This document shows positions 25,995-35,459 of a DNA stretch of 64,000 bases, in pieces. Below the pieces are notes generated by a model. It did no database searches and was not told the origin of the DNA. It saw only the letters and a list, made by a program, of their open reading frames with translations. How positions within the stretch are numbered: position 1 is the stretch's first letter; every line of letters starts with the position of its first letter. This stretch comes from DASQPR01 sp963724705 (GTDB lineage: Bacteria; Actinomycetota; Actinomycetes; Mycobacteriales; Micromonosporaceae): positions 1,054,001 to 1,118,000 of the forward strand of contig CAVRVS010000004.1 in the NCBI GenBank assembly GCA_963724705.1. Direction: 5' to 3'. The position numbers were made by a program, and so were the translations under genes.

Positions 25995-27308
25995 ATGACC
26001 CACCAGAAATTGACCGACGTCGTGATCGTTGGTGGCGGGTTCGCCGGGGTCGCGTGCGCGAAGCGGCTCGCCGGCCACCCAGGGGTCCGCGCGATGATCT
26101 TCGACAAGAATGGCTTCCACCAGTTCCAGCCCCTGCTCTACCAGGTCGCGACGGCCGAGCTGACGCCGAACGATGTGGCGTTCGACCTCGACGACATCTT
26201 CCTTGACCACGACAGCGTCGAGGCATACACGCTCGAGGTCGCGGCGGTCGACCCACGCAACCACTCGGTCACGCTTGCGGACGGCAACACGGTTGCCGGA
26301 GATGTCCTGGTGCTTGCGGCCGGCGCCCGACCGAACTTCTTCCGGACACCCGGAGCGGCCGAGTTCGCGTTCCCGCTCTACTCCTTGGCGGATGCGACGA
26401 GCGTCCGCTCGAGGATCCTCCAGCTCTTCGAGGATGTCGCGCACCAACCGGATCTCGTGGCCGACGGTGCGTTGAATTTTGTGGTTGTCGGCGCCGGCCC
26501 GACCGGTATCGAGGTGGCCGGCGCCCTGGCCGAGCTGGTCTACGACGTGATGCCCCATCGCTATCCGGACATGCAGATCGAGGCCGCGCGGATCATCGTG
26601 GTCGATCTCGGTGACGACCCGCTGGGCGCGTTCTCCGACGCGGCGCACGGGTACGCGCGCAAGCAGCTCAAGCATCGCGGCGTGGAATTGATGCTCGGCG
26701 AAGGCGTGTCGGAGGTCGCTCCCGACCACGTGACGTTGACCGACGGTACGACGATTCCGACACACCTGACCGTGTGGGGCGGCGGCGAGAAGGCGGCCTC
26801 GATCGTCGAGACGTCCGGTGTCGACGTTGGCCACGGCGGACGCGTCACCGTGAATCCCGACCTGTCGGTCGAAGGCTTCCCCGGCCTTTACGCGGCGGGT
26901 GACGCGGCGAACATCCCGGCCGAGGACGGCGGCATCCTGCCTCAGCTCGGCAGCGTGGCCCAGCAGGCCGGTGACTGGGTCGGCCGCAACATCCTCGCCG
27001 ACATCGCCGACGAGAAGCCCGAGCCGTTCGATTACCACGACAAGGGAATCATGGCGATGATCGGCCGCCGTGCGGCTGTCGCCGAGGTCGGCGAACATCG
27101 GCACGAACTGCACGGCCGCGTCGCGTTTGCCGCGTGGCTGGGTGTGCACGCCGCGTTGCTCTCGAACATCGGCGCCGAAATGCGCGCGTTCCACCTCTGG
27201 GCCGAGGACTTCTACGTCCGGCCCAGCCACCGCTCGGCGATCCTGCTGGACCCATCGACGATCGACACTCCCCGCATCAACTGGCGGGGGACACAACCAA
27301 AGGACTGA
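25995..27308 (+). CDS. ndh: Type II NADH dehydrogenase / FAD-dependent oxidoreductase
   Basis: A 437-residue flavoprotein of the NDH-2 family, which moves electrons from NADH to quinone without pumping protons. The FAD Rossmann motif is VVIVGGGFAGVACAKRL (residues 9-25). The NADH-binding Rossmann motif is FVVVGAGPTGIEVAGALAEL. The FAD-pyrophosphate motif is GLYAAGDAANI, followed by PQLGSVAQQAG, which faces the quinone site. A C-terminal amphipathic region rich in Trp, Phe and His would bind the membrane surface. GGGAG lies about nine bases before the ATG. It is first of four tightly coupled genes with zwf, GH15 and GMC genes. Confidence 0.9.
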   Translation: MTHQKLTDVVIVGGGFAGVACAKRLAGHPGVRAMIFDKNGFHQFQPLLYQVATAELTPNDVAFDLDDIFLDHDSVEAYTLEVAAVDPRNHSVTLADGNTVAGDVLVLAAGARPNFFRTPGAAEFAFPLYSLADATSVRSRILQLFEDVAHQPDLVADGALNFVVVGAGPTGIEVAGALAELVYDVMPHRYPDMQIEAARIIVVDLGDDPLGAFSDAAHGYARKQLKHRGVELMLGEGVSEVAPDHVTLTDGTTIPTHLTVWGGGEKAASIVETSGVDVGHGGRVTVNPDLSVEGFPGLYAAGDAANIPAEDGGILPQLGSVAQQAGDWVGRNILADIADEKPEPFDYHDKGIMAMIGRRAAVAEVGEHRHELHGRVAFAAWLGVHAALLSNIGAEMRAFHLWAEDFYVRPSHRSAILLDPSTIDTPRINWRGTQPKD

Positions 27309-27309
27309 C

Positions 27310-28713
27310 ATGGTGGACACCACACGACCGGCGCCGGCGGACGTGTTCGTGATCTTTGGGATCACGGGCGACCTGGCCAAGGTCATGACCTTCCATTCGC
27401 TGTACCGGTTGGAGAAGCGCGGCCTGCTCGACTGCCCGATCGTCGGTGTCGCCTCGCAGGACTGGACCGTGCAGCAACTTCGCGAGCACGCCCGGGACGC
27501 CATCGAGAAATGCGGCGAGAGCATCGACGACGAAGTCTTCCAGCGGTTCGCCGACCGGATGTCGTACGTGTCCGGCGACTTCACCGATGCCGGCACCTAC
27601 CACGACGTCGCATCGGCCATGCGTGGCGCGACGATGCCGGTGTTCTACCTCGAGATTCCGCCGTTCCTATTCGGCAAGGTCATCGGCAACCTGACGCAGG
27701 CCGGCCTGACGAAAACCGGCCGCGTCGTCGTGGAAAAGCCGTTCGGCCACGACGCTGCATCGGCAACCGCCCTGGCCGATGAGGTGCACCAGTACATCGA
27801 CGAGGCGCAGCTTTACCGGATCGACCACTTCCTCGGCAAGATGGGCACCGAGGAGCTGCTCTACTTCCGGTTCGCGAACACCATGCTGGAGCCGATCTGG
27901 AACCGCAATTACGTCGACTGTGTCGAGATCACGATGGCGGAGAATTTCGGCGTCGAGGATCGCGGACATTTCTACGACCCCGTCGGTGCCCTGCGTGATG
28001 TGGTCGTCAACCACCTGATGCAGCTCGTCGCCGTCGGCGGGATGGAACCGCCGGCCGGCCGCGACCCGAACACGCTCAACAACGCCAAAGACGCGCTCTG
28101 GCAGGCGGTCGTGACGGCCGATCCGGCGAACTACGTCCGTGGACAGTACGACGGTTATCGCGCGATCGACGGAGTGGCGGAGGACTCGACGACGGAGACG
28201 TACGCCGCGCTCCGGTTGGACGTCGACAACTGGCGCTGGTCCGGCGTGCCGTTCTTCATCCGTACCGGCAAGATGCTTCCCGCCCTGCAGACCGAGTTCC
28301 GGCTGATCCTCAAGGAGCCACCGCGGCTCGGCCTACGCGCGCGAGGGGAGCGCCATCCGGAGGCGAACCAGGTCACGATCAAGCTCGATCCGGCCACCGG
28401 CATCCGCTTCGACCTAGAAGCCAAGCGGGTCGGGAACAACTCGCCCGAGCCGATCGACATGGAGATGGAGTTCGCCGCCGAAGGCGGCGAAGGTCCGACG
28501 CCGTACGAGGTGCTGCTGCGGGCCGCGATGGTCGGCAACAGCCTGCGCTTCACCCGACAGGACGGTGTCGAGGAGACGTGGCGGATCATGCAGCCACTGC
28601 TCGACGCGCCGCCGCCGGTACAGCCGTACAAGCCGGCGTCCTGGGGGCCGGCCGAGGCGGACCGACTCGTTGCCGACTTCGGCGGTTGGCGCGAGCCGTG
28701 GATCGCGTCATGA
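27310..28713 (+). CDS. zwf: Glucose-6-phosphate 1-dehydrogenase
   Basis: A 467-residue enzyme oxidising glucose 6-phosphate to 6-phosphogluconolactone with NAD(P)+, the entry of the oxidative pentose-phosphate pathway. The dinucleotide-binding start is VFVIFGITGDLAKVMT. VVEKPFGHD is the conserved EKPxG block. The active-site signature RIDHFLGK covers residues 170-177 and contains the catalytic His in the usual context. The ATG lies one base after the ndh stop, with AAAGGA as ribosome site inside the end of ndh. It is followed by an ATGA overlap with the GH15 gene. The divergent C-terminus suggests the actinobacterial second-type Zwf rather than the opcA-linked one. Confidence 0.95.
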   Translation: MVDTTRPAPADVFVIFGITGDLAKVMTFHSLYRLEKRGLLDCPIVGVASQDWTVQQLREHARDAIEKCGESIDDEVFQRFADRMSYVSGDFTDAGTYHDVASAMRGATMPVFYLEIPPFLFGKVIGNLTQAGLTKTGRVVVEKPFGHDAASATALADEVHQYIDEAQLYRIDHFLGKMGTEELLYFRFANTMLEPIWNRNYVDCVEITMAENFGVEDRGHFYDPVGALRDVVVNHLMQLVAVGGMEPPAGRDPNTLNNAKDALWQAVVTADPANYVRGQYDGYRAIDGVAEDSTTETYAALRLDVDNWRWSGVPFFIRTGKMLPALQTEFRLILKEPPRLGLRARGERHPEANQVTIKLDPATGIRFDLEAKRVGNNSPEPIDMEMEFAAEGGEGPTPYEVLLRAAMVGNSLRFTRQDGVEETWRIMQPLLDAPPPVQPYKPASWGPAEADRLVADFGGWREPWIAS

Positions 28714-30605
28714 CGGCGACCCTCGGGCGCGACACGCTGGATGAGCGAGGCGTCAAAATGACATCGCCGTTCACCCGTATCGCCGACTATGCGTTCCTGT
28801 CCGACTGTCACACCGGTGCGCTGGTCGCGCCGGACGGCTCGGTCGACTGGCTGTGCGTCCCGGCCGTCGACTCGCCGAGCATCTTCGGCAGCCTCCTCGA
28901 CCGGGAAGGCGGGAGTTTCCGCTTCGGGCCGTACGGGATCGTCCATCCCGTCTCGCGCGCCTACGTGCCCGGCACGAACGTGCTGGAAACGACGTGGCGC
29001 ACGCGGACCGGCTGGCTTCTCGTGCGGGACGCGTTGACGATGGGGCCGTACCGCGAGGCTGCCTGCGTCACGGAACACACCCGGCCGCCGGCCGACGCCG
29101 ATGCCGAGCACATGCTGGTTCGTACGGTGGAGTGCTTGTCCGGCACGGTGGAGCTGGAGCTGACGTGCGAGCCGGCCTTCGACTACGGGCGGACCCCGGC
29201 CACCTGGACGGTGATCGACGGTGACAAGCACACGGCCGACGCGTCCGGTGCCGGACAAACCGTGCGGCTTCATACCGATCTCCTGGTCGGCGTCGAGGGC
29301 AACCGACTGCGGGCACGGCATGTGTTGTCGGACGGAGATCGTGCGTTCTGTGCGTTGTCCTGGGCCGACCAACTTGTTGCGCCGCTGAACGTCGACGCGG
29401 CGTTCCACCAGACGGACGCAACCATCGCGTTCTGGCGTGACTGGATCGCCAACTCCCGGATGCCCGATCATCGGTGGCGCGAGGCATTGCAGCGCTCGGC
29501 ACTGACCATCAAGGGACTGACGTACATGCCGACCGGGGCCACGGTGGCCGCGCTGACCACTTCGCTGCCGGAAACCCCCGGTGGCGCGCGTAACTGGGAC
29601 TACCGGTACACGTGGATGCGGGACTCCACGTTCACGCTGCGAGCGCTGCACTACCTCCTATTGGACTGGGAGGCCGACGAGTTCATGCAGTTCGTCGCGG
29701 ATCTCGAGCCGACCGAGGACGGTTCCCTGCAGATCATGTACGGCGTCGACGGCCGGCGCGACCTCACCGAGACGACCCGCGACGACCTCTCCGGCTACGA
29801 CGGCGCCGCTCCGGTCCGGGTCGGCAACGGCGCGTTCAACCAGAAGCAGAATGACGTGTTCGGCGCTGTGCTGGACTCGGTCCTGCTGCACACGCGGCAC
29901 AGCAACCGCCTGCCACGACGGCTGTGGCCGATTGTCGAATCGCAGGCCGAGGGTGCGACGCGCGTCTGGCAACACCCCGACCAGGGAATCTGGGAGGCGC
30001 GAGGGAAGCCGCGGCACTACGTGTCGTCGAAGTTGATGTGCTGGGTCGCGCTCGACCGCGCCGCGAAGCTGGCCGAGATCCGCGGCGATCCGGAGAAGGC
30101 CGCCGGCTGGCAGCAGACCGCCGATGAGATCAAGGCCGACATCTTGGCTCGTGGCGTCACGGACAAGGGAGTGCTGCGGCAGCATTACGACACGGACGCG
30201 CTCGACGCGTCCATACTCCTCGCCGCGATCGTCGGGTTCCTTCCACCCGAGGATGAGCGGCTGCGGAACACCGTCCATGCCATCGCCCAGGATCTGACCG
30301 AGCACGGGTTCGTCCTGCGCTACCGCACCGACGAGACCGACGACGGTATGAGCGGTAAGGAAGGCTCGTTCATCATCTGTTCGTTCTGGCTGGTCTCAGC
30401 ACTCGCCATGATCGGTGAGATCGACAAGGCCCGCGACATGATGGACCGCCTGCTGCGCGTGGCGTCGCCACTGGGTCTCTACGCCGAGGAGTTCGAAACG
30501 GAAACCGCTCGGCACCTGGGCAACTTCCCGCAAGCCTTCTCCCATCTGGCCCTCATCGAGGCAGCTGGGCGGATCATCCTCGCCGAAATGTTGGAGGGCA
30601 TGTAG
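28710..30605 (+). CDS. Glycoside hydrolase family 15 (trehalase/glucoamylase-like)
   Basis: A 631-residue enzyme from ATG 28710, overlapping the zwf stop by four bases; an ATG at 28758 with GAGG upstream is the alternative. The N-terminal beta-sandwich domain (YAFLSDCHTGALVAPDGSVDWLC) and the (alpha/alpha)6 barrel with GGARNWDYRYTWMRDS, VGNGAFNQKQNDVFG and FPQAFSHLALI are typical of bacterial GH15. The mycobacterial GH15 trehalase has this architecture. There is no signal peptide, so it acts in the cytosol, where trehalose hydrolysis would supply glucose for phosphorylation and Zwf. A glucoamylase activity on maltooligosaccharides cannot be excluded. Confidence 0.9.
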   Translation: MTATLGRDTLDERGVKMTSPFTRIADYAFLSDCHTGALVAPDGSVDWLCVPAVDSPSIFGSLLDREGGSFRFGPYGIVHPVSRAYVPGTNVLETTWRTRTGWLLVRDALTMGPYREAACVTEHTRPPADADAEHMLVRTVECLSGTVELELTCEPAFDYGRTPATWTVIDGDKHTADASGAGQTVRLHTDLLVGVEGNRLRARHVLSDGDRAFCALSWADQLVAPLNVDAAFHQTDATIAFWRDWIANSRMPDHRWREALQRSALTIKGLTYMPTGATVAALTTSLPETPGGARNWDYRYTWMRDSTFTLRALHYLLLDWEADEFMQFVADLEPTEDGSLQIMYGVDGRRDLTETTRDDLSGYDGAAPVRVGNGAFNQKQNDVFGAVLDSVLLHTRHSNRLPRRLWPIVESQAEGATRVWQHPDQGIWEARGKPRHYVSSKLMCWVALDRAAKLAEIRGDPEKAAGWQQTADEIKADILARGVTDKGVLRQHYDTDALDASILLAAIVGFLPPEDERLRNTVHAIAQDLTEHGFVLRYRTDETDDGMSGKEGSFIICSFWLVSALAMIGEIDKARDMMDRLLRVASPLGLYAEEFETETARHLGNFPQAFSHLALIEAAGRIILAEMLEGM

Positions 30606-32233
30606 TGGACAGCGCCGCGCACAACCCGGGCCAGATGGGCATGGGATACGACGTCATCATCGTCGGCAGCGGAGCCGGCGGCGGCACGCTGGCCCGCCAT
30701 CTCGCACCGTCGGGCAAGCGGATCCTGATCCTGGAACGCGGTAGTTGGTTGCCCCGGGAACCGCAGAACTGGCAGACCAGCGAAGTATTCGTGGACAACC
30801 GCTACATCTCGCCGGACACCTGGTTCGACGGCAAGGGGAACTCGTTCCAGCCGCAGATCCACTACTTCGTCGGTGGCGCTACCAAGCTGTACGGTGCCGC
30901 GCTCTATCGACTCCGGGCGGAGGACTTCGGCGAGCTACGCCACCATGACGGGATCTCGCCGGAGTGGCCGATCTCGTACGACGACATGGAGCCGCACTAT
31001 ACGGCGGCCGAGCAGATGTATCAGGTGCACGGATCGCACGGCGAAGACCCGACGGAACCCCGGACGAGCGCGCCCTACCCGTTCCCGGCGGTCTCGCATG
31101 AGCCGCGGATCCAACAGCTCTCGGACGACATGGCCGCCCACGGGCTCCATCCGTTCCACGCGCCCTGCGGCATTCTCCTCAACGAGTCGAACATGCCCTA
31201 CAGCACGTGCGTACGGTGCCCGACGTGCGACGGATTCCCGTGCCTTTTGCATGCGAAGGCGGACGCGGAAGTCATGGGCGTTCGGCCGGCTCTCGAATAC
31301 CCGAACGTCACGCTGTTGACCGACGCGATGGCCGTACGTCTGGACACGAATCCGGCCGGCACCGAGGTGACGGCGGTGGTCGTCGAGCACGAGGGGCACT
31401 TCGAGCGGTACGTCGCCAACATCATCGTCGTCTCGGCCGGAGCGGCGAATTCGGCCAAGCTGTTGCTGCGATCCGCGAGCGACAAGCACCCGAATGGTCT
31501 GGCCAACGGTTCCGACCAGGTCGGCCGCAACTACATGTTCCACGACAGCCAGGCGGTCCTCGCCCTGTCCAAGGAGCCGAACCCCACCGTGTTCCAGAAG
31601 ACGCTCGGCGTCAACGACTTCTACTTCGAGGGCCCGGACTTCCCGTATCCGATGGGCAACATCCAGATGATCGGGAAGTCTCAGGCGGAGATGTACCGTG
31701 GTGAAAAGCCGATCGCGACGAAGCTCGCCCCGGAATGGGCGCTCGGCGACGTGGCCGACCACGCCGTGGACTTCTGGTTGTCGACCGAAGATCTGCCGAT
31801 GCCGGACAACCGCGTGACGCTGGATCGCGACGCGAACGTACGGCTCGCCTACAAGGGCAGCAACCCCACCGCGTCCAAGCGTCTCTACCACCAGCTCAAA
31901 TCGATGCTAGGAAATCTGGGGATGCACCCGGATCACCTCTTGCCGAGGTTCGCGTACATGAAGAGCGACATCCCGGTCGCCGGCGTGGCCCATCAGGCCG
32001 GCACGTGCCGGATGGGCAACGACCCGATGACATCGGTGGTGAACGCGGATTGCCGGGCGCACGACGTAGACAACCTCTACATCGTGGACACGAGCGTGTT
32101 CCCGAGCATCGGCGCCGTCAATCCGGCGTTGACCGCGATGGCAAACGCCCTGCGCGTCGGCGATCACCTGCTTGGGCGGATGGGTGCCACGGCAACGGCC
32201 CGCGGCGCGCTGCCGACCGCGTCCGGTGGGTGA
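30605..32233 (+). CDS. GMC-family FAD-dependent oxidoreductase
   Basis: A 542-residue enzyme starting at a GTG that shares one base with the GH15 stop codon. The FAD motif is YDVIIVGSGAGGGTLARHL (15-33) followed by LILERG. The GMC C-terminal signature shows the catalytic His in GVAHQAGTCRMG and the ending VDTSVFPSIGAVNPALTAMANALR. A cysteine cluster (C202, C205, C208, C213 in CVRCPTCDGFPC) is found in a bacterial GMC subgroup and could bind a metal or form disulfides. Members oxidise sugars, alcohols or sterols. In this operon, oxidation of a sugar liberated by the GH15 enzyme is a reasonable inference. Confidence 0.92.
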   Translation: MDSAAHNPGQMGMGYDVIIVGSGAGGGTLARHLAPSGKRILILERGSWLPREPQNWQTSEVFVDNRYISPDTWFDGKGNSFQPQIHYFVGGATKLYGAALYRLRAEDFGELRHHDGISPEWPISYDDMEPHYTAAEQMYQVHGSHGEDPTEPRTSAPYPFPAVSHEPRIQQLSDDMAAHGLHPFHAPCGILLNESNMPYSTCVRCPTCDGFPCLLHAKADAEVMGVRPALEYPNVTLLTDAMAVRLDTNPAGTEVTAVVVEHEGHFERYVANIIVVSAGAANSAKLLLRSASDKHPNGLANGSDQVGRNYMFHDSQAVLALSKEPNPTVFQKTLGVNDFYFEGPDFPYPMGNIQMIGKSQAEMYRGEKPIATKLAPEWALGDVADHAVDFWLSTEDLPMPDNRVTLDRDANVRLAYKGSNPTASKRLYHQLKSMLGNLGMHPDHLLPRFAYMKSDIPVAGVAHQAGTCRMGNDPMTSVVNADCRAHDVDNLYIVDTSVFPSIGAVNPALTAMANALRVGDHLLGRMGATATARGALPTASGG

Positions 32234-32243
32234 CGGCGGCGCT

Positions 32244-32405
32244 GTGAGTACACAGGAGATGCTGCTCGCCAGCCAACCGGTCCAACGCACCCCGGACACA
32301 GCCGTGGAGCCGGTATCGGAGTCGACGTCTCCTTCGGATACGACGCGCCCGGCGACTGACCGTGCGCCGCGCCGGACAGGTGCCCATCGGGCATCGCGCC
32401 GTTGA
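32244..32405 (+). CDS. Possible small protein (53 aa)
   Basis: From GTG 32244 a 53-codon frame (starting MSTQEMLLASQPVQRTP, then Ser/Thr/Pro-rich) lies 10 bases after the GMC gene. Third-position G+C is moderately high, but no ribosome site or known motif is seen. It may be an unstructured small protein at the operon end or non-coding. Confidence 0.25.
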   Translation: MSTQEMLLASQPVQRTPDTAVEPVSESTSPSDTTRPATDRAPRRTGAHRASRR

Positions 32406-32459
32406 GATCGTCGTGTCGAAGGTGATCGCGGCGCGGTCCCGCCGACGTATGGTCTAGCG

Positions 32460-33122
32460 ATGGCCGACGGCACCGGCACCGGCACCACGCGACGTCCGCG
32501 CGACGTGGCGTTGATGCACGTGCTGGTGTCGGCCGTCCCGGGCGTGGCCGCGGCCGTCGTCATCGGACTGCTCGGTCCGGTTGCCGTGGCGCCGCTGATC
32601 GGCTGGGACATCAGCGCCGCTACGTTCATGGTCTGGACCTGGCTGACCCTGCATGGGCTGGACGGTCCCGCGACGAAGCAGCACGCGGTGCGCGACGACC
32701 CGACGCGTGCGAGCGCTGACCTGACCGTCCTGATCGCCTCCGCCGCGAGCCTTGTCGCGGTCGGCTTCCTCATCGTCCGCGCGAGCGACGCCCACGGGTC
32801 GGCTCAGGTCTTAGAGGCCGCGCTGGCGCTGGTTAGCGTCGCCATGTCCTGGCTCGTCGTCCACACGACCTACATGCTGCGGTACGCCGTCATCTACCAT
32901 GCCGGCGACAAGGGGGTCGACTTTAACCAGGACGCCGCCCCGCGCTACACCGACTTTGCCTATCTCGCGTTCACGATCGGCATGACGTACCAGGTGTCTG
33001 ACACGTCCCTGACATCCTCGGCGATGCGGACGAACGCTCTTCGCCATGCACTCCTGTCATATGTCTACGGCACGTTCATCATCGCCGCGACGATCAATCT
33101 GATCGCCGGGCTGAACCGCTGA
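32460..33122 (+). CDS. DUF1345 membrane protein
   Basis: A 220-residue protein with about five TM helices. The family signature is strong: TTYMLRYAVIYHAGDKGVDF, then YTDFAYLAFTIGMTYQVSDT in the fourth helix region. DUF1345 proteins are widespread and uncharacterised; the conserved polar Asp, Thr and Gln residues in the membrane suggest a transport or sensing role. The ATG follows TATGGT by six bases without a ribosome site, so the mRNA is probably leaderless and the gene independent of the upstream operon. Confidence 0.92.
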   Translation: MADGTGTGTTRRPRDVALMHVLVSAVPGVAAAVVIGLLGPVAVAPLIGWDISAATFMVWTWLTLHGLDGPATKQHAVRDDPTRASADLTVLIASAASLVAVGFLIVRASDAHGSAQVLEAALALVSVAMSWLVVHTTYMLRYAVIYHAGDKGVDFNQDAAPRYTDFAYLAFTIGMTYQVSDTSLTSSAMRTNALRHALLSYVYGTFIIAATINLIAGLNR

Positions 33123-33238
33123 ACCGCTGAGCCGCGGGTACGCCTGGCACGGCGGCGTCGACCACGGGGTGGCACTGGCTTGGCGGCCACCGTAACGTCG
33201 GGCCGGACGGAGCTGTCGAGACTCGACGGGGGATGCGC

Positions 33239-34933
33239 GTGACCACAGTGGATCAGTTGGCCGATGAGTTGCTGGACGCCTTGTTCGACGCCTACCCGGC
33301 GATCGCCACGGTGTACGGCTTTGCCGGGCCACGTGACCGGCTCCTCACCGACTTTCGCGAATCGGGCGAGCAGGCGATGGGCGAGCGGATCGCCGCGATC
33401 GCCGAGCGAGCCGCCTCGATCGACCCGGATTCGGTCACACCGGAGCAGCGTGTGACGCGTGCAGTGATCATCAGCCAAGCCGAGGACATCCGGACCCGAT
33501 GGACGACGCGCCTGGCCGAGTACACGATCTGCGACTCGTTCACCGCCCCAGCGGCCGAGTTGTTGTTCATGCTGCCGATGGTGACGATCTCGACGAACGA
33601 ACAGGCCGACGCGTACGTCGACCGGTTGGGCGTGATCCCGTCGGTGCTCGAGGCGCTGGCCGATCGGCATCGAACCGGAGTGACGGCGGGTCGCGTGCCG
33701 GTACGGCATCTCGTCGACGCCGCGGTCGCGCACCTGGACCGATACCTCGCCAACGCCGAGGATCCACTCAGCAAACCGACGCCGACCGACGAGGCCGGGA
33801 TCGACGTGGCCGCCTACGCGCAGCGCCGCGACGCCGTCATCCGCGACAGCGTACGACCAGCGTTCGCGGCATACCGCGACGTGCTTCGCGATGAGATCGG
33901 ACCGCACGGCCGTGACCGGGACCATCCTGGGCTGTGTTGGCTGCCCGGTGGCGACGACATCTATGCGCAGCTCATCGCGATGCATACGACGACGCGGCGG
34001 AGCGCCGACGAGTTGCACCAGACCGGGCTCGACGTGATCGCGCGCCTGGCCGACGAGTATCGCCAGATCGGCGCGCGCGTGTTCGGCACGTCGGAACTCT
34101 CGGAGATTTTCGAGCGTCTGCGGACCGATCATGCCCTGCGCTGGCGCGACGGCGACGAATTGCTGGACGCCGCTCGGGCAGCGATTCGCCGGGCGGAGGC
34201 CGCCGCGCCGGCGTGGTTCGGACGCTTGCCGAGCCAGAACTGCGAGGTCCGGGCGGTGCCAGCCGACGAGGCACCCGGAGCAGCGGCGGCCTACTACATG
34301 CAGCCGGCGATGGACGGCTCCCGGCCCGGGATCTACTTTGCGAACACGTACAAAGCCGAGGAGCGGGACCGGCAGGTCTGTGAGTCGACCGCGTTCCACG
34401 AGGCCGTGCCCGGCCACCACTTCCAGTTGACCATCGCCCAGGAGTTGACCGACCTGCCGATGCTGCGGCGGCTGGCACCCTTCACCGCGTACTCGGAAGG
34501 GTGGGGGCTCTACTCCGAGCGCCTCGCGGTGGAGATGGGGCTCTACTCCGACGACGTTGCTCTGCTCGGCATGCTGAGCGGCGACTCGCTGCGCGCGGCG
34601 CGTCTGGTCGTGGACACCGGCCTGCACGCGAAGGGCTGGAGCCGGGAGCAGGCAGTGCAGTACATGCGCGACCAGACGCCGATGATGCCCGTCGAAATCG
34701 AAAGCGAGACCGACCGGTATATCGCCGACCCGGGTCAAGCGCTGGCGTACATGGTGGGCCGCCTGGAGATCCAGCGCATCCGCGCCGCCGCGGAGGCAGC
34801 ACTCGGACGCGACTTCGACATCCGCGGCTTCCACGACACCGTTCTGGCCAGCGGCGCGCTGCCGCTCAGCGTGCTGGCGGAGGTCGTCGACGGCTGGATC
34901 GCCGGGATCGCGGCGAGCGTGCCGCAGGCCTGA
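33239..34933 (+). CDS. DUF885 family protein (predicted M3-like zinc carboxypeptidase)
   Basis: About 564 residues from GTG 33239, which has GGGGGA at good distance; ATG 33233 is too close to it. The DUF885 hallmark is the zinc-peptidase motif HEAVPGHHFQ (HExxxGH-type) followed by EGWGLYSE, whose Glu would be the third ligand. The N-terminal half is helical with VYGFAGPRDRLLTDF. The protein has no signal peptide, so it should be cytosolic, unlike many secreted relatives. The predicted role is peptide cleavage; specificity is unknown. It ends near repeated CTGATTGCGAGCTGC units (34931-34958). Confidence 0.9.
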   Translation: MTTVDQLADELLDALFDAYPAIATVYGFAGPRDRLLTDFRESGEQAMGERIAAIAERAASIDPDSVTPEQRVTRAVIISQAEDIRTRWTTRLAEYTICDSFTAPAAELLFMLPMVTISTNEQADAYVDRLGVIPSVLEALADRHRTGVTAGRVPVRHLVDAAVAHLDRYLANAEDPLSKPTPTDEAGIDVAAYAQRRDAVIRDSVRPAFAAYRDVLRDEIGPHGRDRDHPGLCWLPGGDDIYAQLIAMHTTTRRSADELHQTGLDVIARLADEYRQIGARVFGTSELSEIFERLRTDHALRWRDGDELLDAARAAIRRAEAAAPAWFGRLPSQNCEVRAVPADEAPGAAAAYYMQPAMDGSRPGIYFANTYKAEERDRQVCESTAFHEAVPGHHFQLTIAQELTDLPMLRRLAPFTAYSEGWGLYSERLAVEMGLYSDDVALLGMLSGDSLRAARLVVDTGLHAKGWSREQAVQYMRDQTPMMPVEIESETDRYIADPGQALAYMVGRLEIQRIRAAAEAALGRDFDIRGFHDTVLASGALPLSVLAEVVDGWIAGIAASVPQA

Positions 34934-35025
34934 TTGCGAGCTGCCTGATTGCGAGCTGCCGCTCACGACGGTGAGCGACAGCCCGCCGGGTCAGCCCGCC
35001 GGGCCAGTCCGGTGCCTCCGCCGCG

Positions 35026-35358
35026 TCAGCCCGCTCGGTGGACGGCGAGCTCCCCGAGTTCGGACCAGTCGTCCTGCGGCACCGTCATGTTCACGATGCG
35101 CGGAGTCTCGGCGAGATACGCCGGCAGCGTCTGCTGCGCGGTCTTGAAGTGTGCCGATCCCACGTGCGCGGCGCCGGCGTCGCCATCGCGGAATGCCTCG
35201 ACCAGCACGTACTCGTTGGGGTCGTCGAGGCTGCGCGACCAGTCGAACCACAAGCAACCCGCCTCGCCGCGAGTGGCCCGCGTGAAGTCCTTTGCGATAT
35301 CCGGCCACTGCTCGGCGTGCTCGGGCAGCACCCGGAACTTCGCGGCAATAAAGATCAT
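35026..35358 (-). CDS. Antibiotic biosynthesis monooxygenase (ABM)-domain protein
   Basis: A 110-residue dimeric ferredoxin-like barrel protein. Typical ABM features are FIAAKFRVLPEHAEQW at the start, the Asn/Trp/His-type core in GCLWFDWSRSLDDPNEYVLVEAF, then HVGSAHFKTAQQTLPAYLAETP. Relatives are cofactor-free monooxygenases acting on quinols, or haem-degrading proteins. GAGAGG lies seven bases before the ATG. It is isolated, and convergent with the DUF885 gene. Confidence 0.9.
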   Translation of the reverse strand: MIFIAAKFRVLPEHAEQWPDIAKDFTRATRGEAGCLWFDWSRSLDDPNEYVLVEAFRDGDAGAAHVGSAHFKTAQQTLPAYLAETPRIVNMTVPQDDWSELGELAVHRAG

Positions 35359-35459
35359 GGCGGTCCTCTCGGATCAGGCGGCCTGCGGCACCACGCTAAC
35401 GGTTGCCGCCCCGACCGGCAGTCGCAGATTGGTGCAAGCCGCCGGTGGTATGCCCACCG

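Noticed and set aside
33065..34966. A 633-codon minus-strand frame opposite the DUF885 gene
   Set aside because: No motif and no ribosome site. The zinc-peptidase motif on the plus strand shows which strand codes.
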